A stretch of DNA of 64,000 bases from Dorea_D hominis (GTDB lineage Bacteria > Bacillota > Clostridia > Lachnospirales > Lachnospiraceae), in NCBI RefSeq assembly GCF_014287705.1, contig NZ_JACOOY010000010.1, forward strand, positions 1-64,000. The letters are read 5' to 3'. Each line of letters starts with the position of its first letter. Within the stretch, counting starts at the first letter, position 1. The translations under genes and the position numbers were made by a program. Of this stretch, positions 1-8,205 are shown one piece after another. Under the pieces are notes generated by a model. It saw only the letters and a program-made list of their open reading frames with translations, was not told where the DNA came from and did no database searches.

Positions 1-119
1 GCTTCTACTTTTAAGATCATCTCGCCCTCACCGGCTCTTGGTGTGTCCACCATCTCAAATCTGTAGTCTCCAGGTGCATACGCAACGATTGCTTTCATTT
101 TCTCTGGTAAATTGCTCAT
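1..119 (-). CDS. Zinc MDR (medium-chain) dehydrogenase, N-terminal fragment cut by window edge
   Basis: Only the first 39 codons are inside the window; the gene continues past the left edge. The start ATG (117-119) follows a GGAGGG ribosome binding site. The visible protein begins MSNLPEKMKAIVAYAPGDYR, which matches the start of zinc-dependent MDR alcohol/polyol dehydrogenases and resembles the complete dehydrogenase at 7080-8168 (MKALVAYSKDDYRFE). It therefore looks like a second, paralogous polyol dehydrogenase. It lies downstream of the ABC importer genes on the same strand, but two hairpins in the 157-base gap may lower its transcription. The substrate cannot be told from this fragment; oxidation of an imported polyol is inferred from context. 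Confidence 0.8.
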   Translation of the reverse strand, partial: MSNLPEKMKAIVAYAPGDYRFEMVDTPRAGEGEMILKVE

Positions 120-157
120 ATTTTTTCCCTCCTATACTTGAAACATACACTTATATC

Positions 158-185
158 AAAAAGAGCTGCCCTGCGCAGTCTTTTT
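158..185 (-). terminator. Stem-loop between ATPase gene and dehydrogenase gene
   Basis: Minus-strand AAAAAGA and TCTTTTT arms enclose an inner CTGC/GCAG pairing, giving a terminator-like hairpin just upstream of the dehydrogenase start. The T run is part of the stem, so it may be a partial terminator or an mRNA-end protecting hairpin. Confidence 0.4.
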
Positions 186-205
186 GTATACTTTGCTATT
201 TATAC

Positions 206-267
206 ATAACGCCAGGCACAAAAGTCCTAAAAGCTACGAAACTCTTTTCTCTTGTCCCTGGCATTAT
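206..267 (-). other. Second stem-loop in the ATPase-dehydrogenase gap
   Basis: An 11-base arm at 206-216 pairs with 257-267 (one mismatch) around a 40-base loop. No T run follows on the minus strand. The likely roles are transcript processing or stabilisation between the importer genes and the next gene. Confidence 0.35.
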
Positions 268-276
268 AATATCTAA

Positions 277-1398
277 CTATTCACGGATACGATCTCCGGT
301 CTCAATATCAAACAAGTGTGTTTTTTCTCCACGAACTTCCAGTTTGATAATATCTCCGGCTTTATATCTTGTCTCATCATCCGTGATAATCATCAGAAGC
401 GATTTTCCTACACGGATACCAATTCTTCTCTCGTCACCGAGGTTCTCAAATGTTGCAACCTCTTCCGGTGTTCCTTTGGAGTGCTCTCCTCCGATCATAA
501 CGTCCATAGGACGAACACCCATTTTACATTTGAATCCATTGCTTACTACATTGTAATAACGTTCCGGAACCTGGATCTTCAGGTTACTATCTTCGAATGT
601 GAAGAAGAAGTGCTCTCCGTCTCCAACAATCGTTGTCTCCAAAATGTTCATCGGAGGCTCACCGATAAAGGATGCAACGAATTCATTTACCGGATCATCA
701 TATACTTCTGCCGGTGTTCCATACTGCTGAAGAACACCAAAGTTGATAATCGCTATCTTATCTGCCAGCGACATCGCCTCTAACTGGTCATGTGTTACAT
801 AAACCGTTGTACATTTGATATCATTGATCAGACGTTTGATCTCTGTACGCATTGCCTGACGTGCTTTACCATCCAAGTGGGAAAGTGGCTCATCCATGAG
901 CAGCAGTTCCGGACGACGGATAATTGCACGAGCAATATTTACACGCTGTTTCTGTCCACCGGATAATTTAACCGGCATTTTGTCAAGCAGGTCATCACAC
1001 TGCATGAGTGGTGCGATCTCACGGACACGTTTATCGATCTCTGCTTTGTCTACACCTTTTGCTTTTAAGTTGAAAGCAATATTATCATATACGGTAAGAG
1101 GCGGATACATCGCATAATCTTCGAACGCCAGACCGATATGTCTGTCCTTCGGATGAAGATCATTTACAAGTGTGTCTCCGATGTATATTTCTCCTTTTGT
1201 GATGTCCTCCAGACCGGCTGTCATACGAAGCGTTGTTGTCTTACCACATCCGGAAGGTCCGAGGAAAGCGATAAATTCACCCTGCTCAGCGACAAGATTC
1301 AGATCTTTTACCGCATAATCATTCGGTTTTGCACCTTTTTTCTTCTTACCCTGATTGTCATAACGTTTATAAAGATGTTTGATAGTTAATCCTGCCAT
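277..1398 (-). CDS. CUT1 sugar/polyol ABC importer ATPase (first of two)
   Basis: A 373-residue nucleotide-binding subunit of a carbohydrate importer acting at the inner face of the membrane. Visible motifs are Walker A GPSGCGKT (47-54), signature LSGGQKQR, Walker B LLLMDEPLSHLD and the H-loop THDQ, followed by a MalK/UgpC-type C-terminal OB-like regulatory domain. The Q-loop glutamine is replaced by glutamate (AFEDYAMYP, Glu93). An extra Lys-rich insertion, KKKKGAK, sits near residue 20. The gene follows the second ATPase (1403) with a 4-base gap, so the pair most likely forms a heterodimer, as in GlpS/GlpT glycerol importers. The substrate is not evident from the sequence; a polyol is inferred from the neighbouring dehydrogenases and kinases. 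Confidence 0.9.
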   Translation of the reverse strand: MAGLTIKHLYKRYDNQGKKKKGAKPNDYAVKDLNLVAEQGEFIAFLGPSGCGKTTTLRMTAGLEDITKGEIYIGDTLVNDLHPKDRHIGLAFEDYAMYPPLTVYDNIAFNLKAKGVDKAEIDKRVREIAPLMQCDDLLDKMPVKLSGGQKQRVNIARAIIRRPELLLMDEPLSHLDGKARQAMRTEIKRLINDIKCTTVYVTHDQLEAMSLADKIAIINFGVLQQYGTPAEVYDDPVNEFVASFIGEPPMNILETTIVGDGEHFFFTFEDSNLKIQVPERYYNVVSNGFKCKMGVRPMDVMIGGEHSKGTPEEVATFENLGDERRIGIRVGKSLLMIITDDETRYKAGDIIKLEVRGEKTHLFDIETGDRIRE

Positions 1399-1402
1399 AC
1401 TC

Positions 1403-2560
1403 TTATCCCTCCTGTTCTGCTGCTAACGCTTTCACAGCCGCTTCTCTGTATCTTGTCAAATATTCCTGAGTCTCTGCGTCAAAGAACATAGCATGATCTA
1501 ACTTCATATCTACATATATATCCTGGTCAATCTTAACTGTCAGTCCGTTCGGTGCGATCATACGAAGCTGCAGTCCGTCTTCTACGTCAGCTACGATAAC
1601 GGCTTTGTTACCGATACTTTCGTAACTGTAAACGCTACACTTCATATAGCCTTCCTTCGGCTCAAATGAATAAGTAAGATTTTGTGGTCTCATACCGATA
1701 TCTACGCGATCCAGTCCAAGTTCATCCAGTTTTGCATACAGATCATCCTCATGAGGAAGATCATATTCTTTTCCATTTGCTTCCAGCGTGAACTTATATG
1801 TATCGCCGGCTTTTTTGATTGCTCCGGTGATGATATTGATCTCCGGATCACCCATCAGTTCTGCAACGAACTCGTTACATGGCATATAATAAATCTCATC
1901 TCCGGTACCAACCTGAACCACTTTACCCTCATTGATAATAGCAATTCTGTCACCAAGTGACATAGCTTCCATGAAGTCATGTGTTACGTATACAGATGTT
2001 GTTCCGAAGTTTGCCTGGATCTCTTTTAACTCAGTACGCATGGAGTTACGAAGTTTTGCATCCAGATGTGCCAAAGGCTCATCCATCAGATATACTCTAG
2101 GAGAACGTACAAGTGCACGTCCCATGGCAACACGCTGTTTCTGTCCATTGGACAACTGACTCGGAAGACGCTCTAACAGATAGTCCATCTTCATCATCTC
2201 AGCAACTTCTGTAATTTTCTTTTTGATATATTCTTCATCTCTCTTGTATAATTTGCTTCTAAGCGGAGATGCCATATTATCATAAACTGTCATCTGCGGA
2301 TACAATGCATAGTTCTCAAATACCATTGCTGTATCTCTGTGTGCAGCATCAGTCAGGTTTTCAACCTTTCCGTCAAATTTGATCACACCCTCTTCCGGAA
2401 GCTGGATTCCGGCAATGCAGTTCAGGATTGTTGTCTTTCCTGCACCGGCAGGTCCAAACAATACGAAGAACTCTTTATCTTTGATATCCAGGCTTACTCC
2501 ATCAAGAGCTGTAACTTTTCCGAATTTTTTAGTAACATTTTCCAATTGTATTCTTGACAT
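1403..2560 (-). CDS. CUT1 sugar/polyol ABC importer ATPase (second of two)
   Basis: A 385-residue ATPase with Walker A GPAGAGKT (36-43), Walker B VYLMDEPLAHLD and H-loop THDF. The signature motif is LSNGQKQR instead of LSGGQ, and the Q-loop again carries Glu (VFENYALYP, Glu82). It is clearly distinct in sequence from the neighbouring ATPase. Single-ATPase CUT1 systems normally use a MalK homodimer, so two genes side by side imply a heterodimer. It lies 10 bases after the MalG-type permease and 4 bases before the other ATPase, within one operon downstream of the binding protein. Confidence 0.9.
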   Translation of the reverse strand: MSRIQLENVTKKFGKVTALDGVSLDIKDKEFFVLFGPAGAGKTTILNCIAGIQLPEEGVIKFDGKVENLTDAAHRDTAMVFENYALYPQMTVYDNMASPLRSKLYKRDEEYIKKKITEVAEMMKMDYLLERLPSQLSNGQKQRVAMGRALVRSPRVYLMDEPLAHLDAKLRNSMRTELKEIQANFGTTSVYVTHDFMEAMSLGDRIAIINEGKVVQVGTGDEIYYMPCNEFVAELMGDPEINIITGAIKKAGDTYKFTLEANGKEYDLPHEDDLYAKLDELGLDRVDIGMRPQNLTYSFEPKEGYMKCSVYSYESIGNKAVIVADVEDGLQLRMIAPNGLTVKIDQDIYVDMKLDHAMFFDAETQEYLTRYREAAVKALAAEQEG

Positions 2561-2570
2561 ATTCTCACCT

Positions 2571-3395
2571 CTATCCCTTTACTGCACCGAAACTCAGACC
2601 ACGAACCAGATGTTTCTGGATACACAGTGCGAAAATGATTGCCGGCAGAGCGGATACGGCTGCTGCTACAGCAAGCTGTCCATAGTGTGCACTGTCTGTT
2701 CCAAGGAACTTTGTGATCGCTACAGTGATCGGCTGAACGTTTGTACCTCCAAGCATCAACGGGAATGTAAAACTGTTCCATGCGAAGATAAATGCAAGGA
2801 GTGCAGCGGATACAAGACCCGGTTTGATAAGTGGTACAAGGTTCTTAAAGAAGATCTGATACCAGGAATATCCGTCTACCTGGGCTGCATACTCAATCTC
2901 AACAGAAATATCTTCGAAGTATCCTCTTACTACCCAGATCAGAAGCGGCATAGAGATTAACTGGTATACCCAGATCAGTCCAAAGTAAGAATCATAGATT
3001 CCTAATCTCTGATAGATCATGAACAGTGGTAATACTACCAGGATCTCAGGTGCGAATTTGAAAGAAAGAATCTGGAATGCGATATCTTCTTTCTTCTTGA
3101 AGTTGTATCTTGCAAGGGCATATGCTGCCGGTACACCTGCAAGTACGGAAATCAGAACTGCTCCTCCGGATACGATCAAACTATCTAACATATATTTCAT
3201 ATAATCTGTGTGAAGTAATACTTCCTTGTAGTTTGCAAGTGTTGGTGTAAATACAAATGTTGTTGTATACATCTCCGCATCTGACTTAAATGTCAGGATC
3301 AGCATCCAGATCAGCGGAAACAGAGCAAATATTGAATATATGGCTAAAAGTCCATTCTGAACTATACGGCCTAATCTTTTTGAAGCTGTACTCAT
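2571..3395 (-). CDS. CUT1 ABC importer permease, MalG type
   Basis: An integral membrane permease of 274 residues with about six hydrophobic segments. It has a coupling-helix (EAA-type) region reading EIEYAAQVDGYSWYQIFFKN near residue 185, which contacts an ATPase subunit. The start chosen is the ATG at 3393-3395 (MSTASKRLG), eight bases after AAAGGA; an ATG three codons upstream sits too close to that site. It pairs with the MalF-type permease at 3444-4379 to form the membrane channel of the importer. It is in the same operon as the lipoprotein (4571) and the two ATPases. Confidence 0.9.
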   Translation of the reverse strand: MSTASKRLGRIVQNGLLAIYSIFALFPLIWMLILTFKSDAEMYTTTFVFTPTLANYKEVLLHTDYMKYMLDSLIVSGGAVLISVLAGVPAAYALARYNFKKKEDIAFQILSFKFAPEILVVLPLFMIYQRLGIYDSYFGLIWVYQLISMPLLIWVVRGYFEDISVEIEYAAQVDGYSWYQIFFKNLVPLIKPGLVSAALLAFIFAWNSFTFPLMLGGTNVQPITVAITKFLGTDSAHYGQLAVAAAVSALPAIIFALCIQKHLVRGLSFGAVKG

Positions 3396-3443
3396 GCTTA
3401 ACATCCTTTCTATGTGAAAATAATCTTGTTTTCCAGTAACCTG

Positions 3444-4379
3444 TTATTCTTCCAGACCTGCTGCCTGTTTCTGTGCAGCTCTCTGTCTCTTAACGATCTG
3501 TTTTGCAATGATATTAATGAATACCCACAATACCAGGATGTACGGAAGTGCATATCCGAATTTCTGGAACTGGAATCCTGTCTGATAAGCGGTCAGTGAC
3601 AGGTTCATAAGTGTATCTCCAGGGCCTCCCTTTGTCAGAGCGAAGATAACGGCATATTCCTGTAATGCTGCCATCAATCTGAACAGGAGTGCAATATATA
3701 AACTTGGTTTTAACATTGGCAGTGTCAGGTTACGGAAGTTAAACATTGTACTTCCTCCATCGATCTTAGCAGATTCGAATGGTGACTTCGGCAGTGACTG
3801 AAGACCTGCAAGTACAAGTAACATACAGAATGATGTGTTAACCCATACATCGATCATAACTGCTGTCATAAGTGCAGTCTTCGGACTTGCTGCCCAAGGG
3901 AATCCGACAATACCAAAGATGTTCAAGAATTTTTCGATAATACCAACGGAGTTGTTCAGCATCAACTGCCAGATGATCGTAGCTGTTACAGGTGCAACCA
4001 TCAGCGGGAAGATCAATGCAACTCTCATAATCTTTGAAAATCTGTTGTTCAGGTTGTTGAGGATAATTGCTACCCCCATTCCTAATCCCATCTCAATTGC
4101 TGTACTAAAGAATGCATATTTAATTGTTACCCATGTTGCTTTTAAGAATTCTTTCGATGCCAGAATCTGTGTCCAGTTTCTTAATCCTACAAAACTATAT
4201 GTTGGCATTCTGAAAGAGAAGTTTGTAAGTGAATAGTAAATTGCCATTACGAAAGGAATCATAATACCTATAGTAATGATTAGAGCAGGTGCCACAATCA
4301 TATACGGAAGTGCTTTTGTTTTAAAAGGCACCACATTCAGCTCACTCGCAGCGGCACTGTTCTTATTCTGTTCTTTCAT
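3444..4379 (-). CDS. CUT1 ABC importer permease, MalF/UgpA type
   Basis: A 311-residue membrane permease with a cytoplasmic N-terminus and six predicted membrane spans. The EAA-type coupling loop reads ESAKIDGGSTMFNFRNLTLP. The start is placed at ATG 4377-4379 (MKEQNKN) because TTGGAGG lies seven bases upstream; a longer reading (MIGGTR) would begin inside that site. It is the first permease after the solute-binding lipoprotein, from which it is separated by a strong stem-loop (4445-4473). That stem-loop probably lowers permease relative to binding-protein expression. Confidence 0.9.
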   Translation of the reverse strand: MKEQNKNSAAASELNVVPFKTKALPYMIVAPALIITIGIMIPFVMAIYYSLTNFSFRMPTYSFVGLRNWTQILASKEFLKATWVTIKYAFFSTAIEMGLGMGVAIILNNLNNRFSKIMRVALIFPLMVAPVTATIIWQLMLNNSVGIIEKFLNIFGIVGFPWAASPKTALMTAVMIDVWVNTSFCMLLVLAGLQSLPKSPFESAKIDGGSTMFNFRNLTLPMLKPSLYIALLFRLMAALQEYAVIFALTKGGPGDTLMNLSLTAYQTGFQFQKFGYALPYILVLWVFINIIAKQIVKRQRAAQKQAAGLEE

Positions 4380-4433
4380 CCTAGTTCCTCCAATCAAAAA
4401 TATTTAACATCCGGTACGGAGTTCTCACAATTT

Positions 4434-4473
4434 CAAAAGTAAAATCGAGGAGGGTCAGGTAACCCCTCCTCGA
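4434..4473 (-). terminator. Intra-operon attenuator hairpin after the binding-protein gene
   Basis: A 10-base stem (4445-4454 with 4464-4473, GC-rich) is followed on the minus strand by TTTTACTTTT. Placed between the lipoprotein and permease genes, it fits a partial terminator. Such elements keep binding protein in excess over the membrane subunits. Confidence 0.7.
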
Positions 4474-4570
4474 CTCTAACCCTTAATATGTACGATTATG
4501 TCCATTTCGTACTTCAATTTTTAATCTCTCAATTAATCGTCGATCGCAAATAATCTAAACGTTCCCAATA

Positions 4571-5998
4571 TTATTCATCGATCTGAATGTCAGCTACGAT
4601 CTTATCAAGATCTTTCTTCAGCTGTTTCATAGCCTGCTCTGTAGATTTGTACTTGTTGCTTGTTACAAGATCCTGCAGAGTCTCTGCCCATTTTGTTGTA
4701 CACTCGAAGAAGTACGGCTGTGGTGTGAAGTAGATAGATGCGTTCTTCTCAAGAGCTGCGATAGACTCGAGATAGTTATCTGCTTTACCAACGATAGATT
4801 TGTACTCATCACTGTTCATAACAGATGTACGAGGAGTATCCGGAGAAGCTCCTTCAGTTCCTGACCAAAGCATGTAATCTGGGCTTGTGAAGTACTGAAT
4901 GAAGTACCAAGCTGCTTCTTTGTTCTTAGAATCTTTGTTCATAGCCAGTGACCAGATCCAGAGGTTTGTCTTAGCGTCAGCATCTGTCTTTCCTTCCGGA
5001 AGCGGAACTGTTGACCATGCAATATTTCCGGATTCTGCAGAAGCGCCTTTGTAGTTGTTGAAGTAAGCGTTACTTGATGCATCAAACATCATAGCTGCTT
5101 TCTTAGCTCCGAGGTCTTTACCACACTCATACCATGTAGCGTTTGCCCACTGAGTAGATCCGCCTTCTTTGATAAGTTTAACCCAGTAATCTGTCATATC
5201 AATAGCTTCTTTAGAATCAAGTTTACATACTAACTTGCCATCTTCGATTGCAAAGTCCTGAGCTCCCCATGTTGCGAATAATGACATATATCCAGGATGG
5301 ATTGTTGCCCACTCACGAGTACCACGAACTGCGATTCCATATGTTCCGGATCCGTTGAATCCCTTTAATGCTTTAGCAGCTTTCAGAAGGTCATCTGTTG
5401 TCTTCGGAACCGCGATTCCTTTTTCTTTTAATACTTTCTTGTTATAGGAAATGTTGTTTAATTCCCATCCCATTGGAAGTGCCCACTGAGAACCTTTTCC
5501 AACTTTGTGTCCAGCTGTCAGATCCCATTTCAATGCCCCAACAACACCTGGAATGAAATCATCATAGTTGTAATCTTTGTCTGTAAGAGCCGGGTTGTTA
5601 ATGTAGTCATCCAATGGCTCCATGTATCCAGCCGGTGCATACTCCCAAACCTGATAAGCACCTGTCATGTAAACATCAGTGTCACCTGAGTGGCTGCTAA
5701 GAGAAGTGTTCAACTTGTCAAAGTAGTTAGACTCTGGTGTAGAAGAATATTTAACCTTAATTCCTGTCTTCTTCTCAAATTCCGGGATCTTCTTGATAAC
5801 GGCTTTTGAGTAGTTGTGCTCATTGAACATTACGTTGATTGTTGTTCCCTTGTAGTTCTGCCAGTCGAAATCTTCGGCTTTTCCTTTGTCCGGCGCGTCA
5901 CTCTTAGAAGAATCACTTCCTGTGGATCCGCCACAACCAGCGAGCATTGTAGCAACCATTGTCATACATAACAGTGCGCTTATAACCTTTTTTTTCAT
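4571..5998 (-). CDS. Carbohydrate ABC importer solute-binding lipoprotein (CUT1)
   Basis: A 475-residue extracellular binding protein anchored by a lipid. The signal peptide ends in the lipobox MLAGC with Cys22, followed by a Gly/Ser/Asp-rich linker. The mature part has the SBP_bac_1 pattern, for example TTINVMFNEHNYS near the start and ALPMGWELNNISYNKKVLKE in the first lobe hinge. It is the promoter-proximal gene of the importer operon, with its own promoter (6097-6124) and a GGAGG site upstream of the ATG. It captures the sugar or polyol and delivers it to the permeases. The exact ligand is not deducible from sequence alone. Confidence 0.92.
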   Translation of the reverse strand: MKKKVISALLCMTMVATMLAGCGGSTGSDSSKSDAPDKGKAEDFDWQNYKGTTINVMFNEHNYSKAVIKKIPEFEKKTGIKVKYSSTPESNYFDKLNTSLSSHSGDTDVYMTGAYQVWEYAPAGYMEPLDDYINNPALTDKDYNYDDFIPGVVGALKWDLTAGHKVGKGSQWALPMGWELNNISYNKKVLKEKGIAVPKTTDDLLKAAKALKGFNGSGTYGIAVRGTREWATIHPGYMSLFATWGAQDFAIEDGKLVCKLDSKEAIDMTDYWVKLIKEGGSTQWANATWYECGKDLGAKKAAMMFDASSNAYFNNYKGASAESGNIAWSTVPLPEGKTDADAKTNLWIWSLAMNKDSKNKEAAWYFIQYFTSPDYMLWSGTEGASPDTPRTSVMNSDEYKSIVGKADNYLESIAALEKNASIYFTPQPYFFECTTKWAETLQDLVTSNKYKSTEQAMKQLKKDLDKIVADIQIDE

Positions 5999-6031
5999 AC
6001 CTTTCTTTCCTCCCTTTTCTATGGATTTTAA

Positions 6032-6082
6032 TTTTGTACACTTTGTTTACGTATCAGTTTACCTGCCTGAACGTTTTGTACA
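6032..6082. promoter_or_regulatory. Candidate operator: two TTTTGTACA copies 42 bases apart
   Basis: TTTTGTACA occurs at 6032-6040 and 6074-6082, four helical turns apart, flanking the expected transcription start region of the binding-protein promoter. The second copy is part of the palindrome TTTGTACAAA (6075-6084). Repeats placed like this suggest binding of a repressor dimer pair. No regulator gene is visible in the window. Confidence 0.4.
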
Positions 6083-6096
6083 AATTGTTTAATATT

Positions 6097-6124
6097 ATTA
6101 TAGCACAAAGCTGACTTTTGTCCA
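6097..6124 (-). promoter_or_regulatory. Promoter of the ABC importer operon
   Basis: On the minus strand TGGACA (6119-6124), 16 bases, then TGCTATAAT, an extended -10 with TATAAT at 6097-6102. A 12-base palindrome TTACATATGTAA (6131-6142) sits just upstream of the -35 and could bind a regulator. Confidence 0.7.
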
Positions 6125-6241
6125 GGTGTTTTACATATGTAATGTTTCACAAAAAATTCATGGTGTTTTTGCACTATTTTTTCATTTTTTTGGTGATTTT
6201 TTTGTTAAATTTTTATTTATCCACTAAAAAAATGACTATAG

Positions 6242-6270
6242 TTGCCTTAAATACGCTTTTCGTGTATCAT
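6242..6270 (+). promoter_or_regulatory. Promoter of the YesL-like gene
   Basis: TTGCCT (6242-6247), a 17-base spacer and TATCAT (6265-6270) precede the GGAGG site (6292-6296) of the only plus-strand gene in the window. It diverges from the importer promoter. Confidence 0.5.
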
Positions 6271-6304
6271 TAGTAACATATTGGACACTTTGGAGGTATA
6301 CATC

Positions 6305-6925
6305 ATGAAAGCATTTGAATACGACAGTGGCTTTATGAAATTTGCAATTCTTCTAAGCCGCCTGACACTCTTAAATCTGATCTGGCTGATCGCCTGTATC
6401 CCGGTTGTCACCATCGGTGCCTCGACAGCCGCCATGCATTACAGCGCAGCGAAGCTTATGAACGGCGACAGTCATGTTTTCGGGAATTACAAAACCGGTT
6501 TCCGTACATATTGGAAAAAAGGAACTGTGATCTGGCTGATCACCGCAGTATTCAGTGCCATCTTCGGTATGGCATCCTACCTGTTCCAGACAGCACGTAT
6601 TCCTTATCATACAGTACTGATGGTCATCTCCGGCATGGCTTTCCTTACATTATTATTAGTAGTGATCTGGATCTATCCGACAATGGTGAATTTCTCCGGA
6701 AAGTTACAGGAGTTATTTTTCAATGCATTTATCTTCGCTTTTATGTACGCACCTGTCACACTGATCGCAGTGGTATTCTATGGAATCGCAGGATTTTTAT
6801 TTATCCGCTTCCTGCTCACCAGAATGCTCGTAGTACTGTTCGGACCGGCTCTTATCGTTTACAGTACGCTGGTGCTTTTTGAGAAGGTATTTAAAAAATA
6901 CAGACCTAAGACCGAAGAAAGTTAA
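6305..6925 (+). CDS. YesL-family (DUF624) membrane protein
   Basis: A 206-residue integral membrane protein, start ATG 6305 with GGAGG eight bases upstream; an in-frame ATG at 6281 lacks a site. It begins MKAFEYDSGFMKFAILLSRL and contains the LLNLIWLIACIPVVTIGAS segment typical of YesL/DUF624 proteins, with about five hydrophobic segments and a basic tail. Family members sit next to CUT1 sugar importers in many Firmicutes, and their function is not established. Here it is transcribed divergently from the importer operon, consistent with co-regulation. It is the only gene on the plus strand. Confidence 0.8.
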   Translation: MKAFEYDSGFMKFAILLSRLTLLNLIWLIACIPVVTIGASTAAMHYSAAKLMNGDSHVFGNYKTGFRTYWKKGTVIWLITAVFSAIFGMASYLFQTARIPYHTVLMVISGMAFLTLLLVVIWIYPTMVNFSGKLQELFFNAFIFAFMYAPVTLIAVVFYGIAGFLFIRFLLTRMLVVLFGPALIVYSTLVLFEKVFKKYRPKTEES

Positions 6926-6989
6926 AGTCTGAATTGTAACTACATGCAAAGAACTGTCACTGACATATTTCTTCAGATACTATGACATC

Positions 6990-7026
6990 AAAAAATCTGT
7001 GCAAGCTATGCTTACACAGATTTTTT
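6990..7026. terminator. Bidirectional terminator between convergent genes
   Basis: An A run, the stem TCTGTG/CACAGA (6996-7001 with 7015-7020) plus an inner AAGC/GCTT pairing, then a T run (7021-7026). It can end the plus-strand YesL-like transcript and the minus-strand dehydrogenase transcript. Confidence 0.85.
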
Positions 7027-7079
7027 AATGTCCTTATTATTAGAAAGGAACTAAACGATATCTTATTTTCTACGATGCA

Positions 7080-8168
7080 TTAGTCGAATTTGAATGCAAC
7101 TTTGAAGTCGCCGTATTTTCCTGATGCATAGTCAAATGCTTTCTCCCACTCTTCAATCTTGAAGATGCTGGATACAACACCGTCTGTCTTTAAGTTGCCT
7201 TTCATCATGTTCTCGATTACGAATGGATATGCATACGGGCTTAAGTGTGATCCCAGGATATCCAGTTCTTTACGGTCACCGATGATAGACCAGTCAACTT
7301 TTGTCTCTGATCCAAATACACTGAACTCTACGAAACGTCCAAGTTTACGTGTTACAGTCAGTCCCTGGATAACGCTTGAAGGATGTCCGGTTGCTTCGAT
7401 GTAAACGTCGCATCCATAGTCATCTGTCAGAGCTTTGATCTCTTTGTCAATGTCGCATTTTCCTGGGTTGAATACAAGGTCAGCGCCAAATTCTTTTGCT
7501 TTCTCCAATCTTCCATCCTGCATATCCAGAACGATTAAGAGTTTTGGATTCTTCATTCTTGCGTATGTGATCATGCCAAGTCCGAGAGTACCTGCTCCGG
7601 AGATAACTACTACGTCTTCGTTTGTGATGCTTCCACGGTCAACTGCATGTTTGGAACATCCATAAGGCTCTACCAGAAGTGCCTGCTCGATAGACATATC
7701 TTCCGGTACACGGCTTAATACACAGTTCTTAGGATATCTTACATACTCTGCCATACCACCGTTGTTGTATGACTGGAATCCGAGCATGTCGTGTGGCTGG
7801 CACATCCAGTAATGTCCGTCTTTACAGAAACGGCATTTTCCGCAAGGAACAATTTGGTCTGCGATGATTCTGTCGCCCAGCTCATATCCTTCTACGTTCT
7901 CACCCATCTCAACGATTCTTCCGAAGAATTCATGTCCCGGAATAAATGGTGGTTTAACCCATGATGGCTGTACATCATCTCCCCAGAACATTGCTGCACC
8001 GTGGCTGCACTTTAAATCACCTGCACAGATTCCGCAAGCCTCTGTCTTGATGATAATGTCGTCCGGTCCACATTCCGGTGTTGGATATTCCGGTTCAAAA
8101 CGATAATCGTCTTTTGAATATGCTACCAGCGCTTTCATTGTTTTCGGAGTACTTCCTTTTGTTGCCAT
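7080..8168 (-). CDS. Zinc MDR polyol dehydrogenase (erythritol/L-threitol dehydrogenase-like)
   Basis: A 362-residue medium-chain dehydrogenase. The catalytic zinc ligands lie in CGICAGDLKC (Cys) and GHEF (His). Structural zinc cysteines form CGKCRFCKDGHYWMC, and the Rossmann NAD-binding loop reads GAGTLGLG. The stretch around residues 60-120 (HGAAMFWGDD, then GHYWMCQPHDMLGF) resembles the erythritol/L-threitol dehydrogenase group by recollection, so oxidation of a polyol to a ketose is likely but the substrate is inferred. It follows the FGGY kinase (8206) by 37 bases, so dehydrogenase and kinase probably act in sequence. The ATG has GAGGTG upstream. A paralogous gene begins at the left edge of the window. 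Confidence 0.88.
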   Translation of the reverse strand: MATKGSTPKTMKALVAYSKDDYRFEPEYPTPECGPDDIIIKTEACGICAGDLKCSHGAAMFWGDDVQPSWVKPPFIPGHEFFGRIVEMGENVEGYELGDRIIADQIVPCGKCRFCKDGHYWMCQPHDMLGFQSYNNGGMAEYVRYPKNCVLSRVPEDMSIEQALLVEPYGCSKHAVDRGSITNEDVVVISGAGTLGLGMITYARMKNPKLLIVLDMQDGRLEKAKEFGADLVFNPGKCDIDKEIKALTDDYGCDVYIEATGHPSSVIQGLTVTRKLGRFVEFSVFGSETKVDWSIIGDRKELDILGSHLSPYAYPFVIENMMKGNLKTDGVVSSIFKIEEWEKAFDYASGKYGDFKVAFKFD

Positions 8169-8205
8169 AATACAAACACCTCTTTCTTAAAAAATATATC
8201 TTTTG

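Noticed and set aside
2379..2960. Plus-strand 193-codon reading frame
   Set aside because: It lies antisense to the well-supported ATPase and permease genes, has no ribosome site and no recognisable domain.
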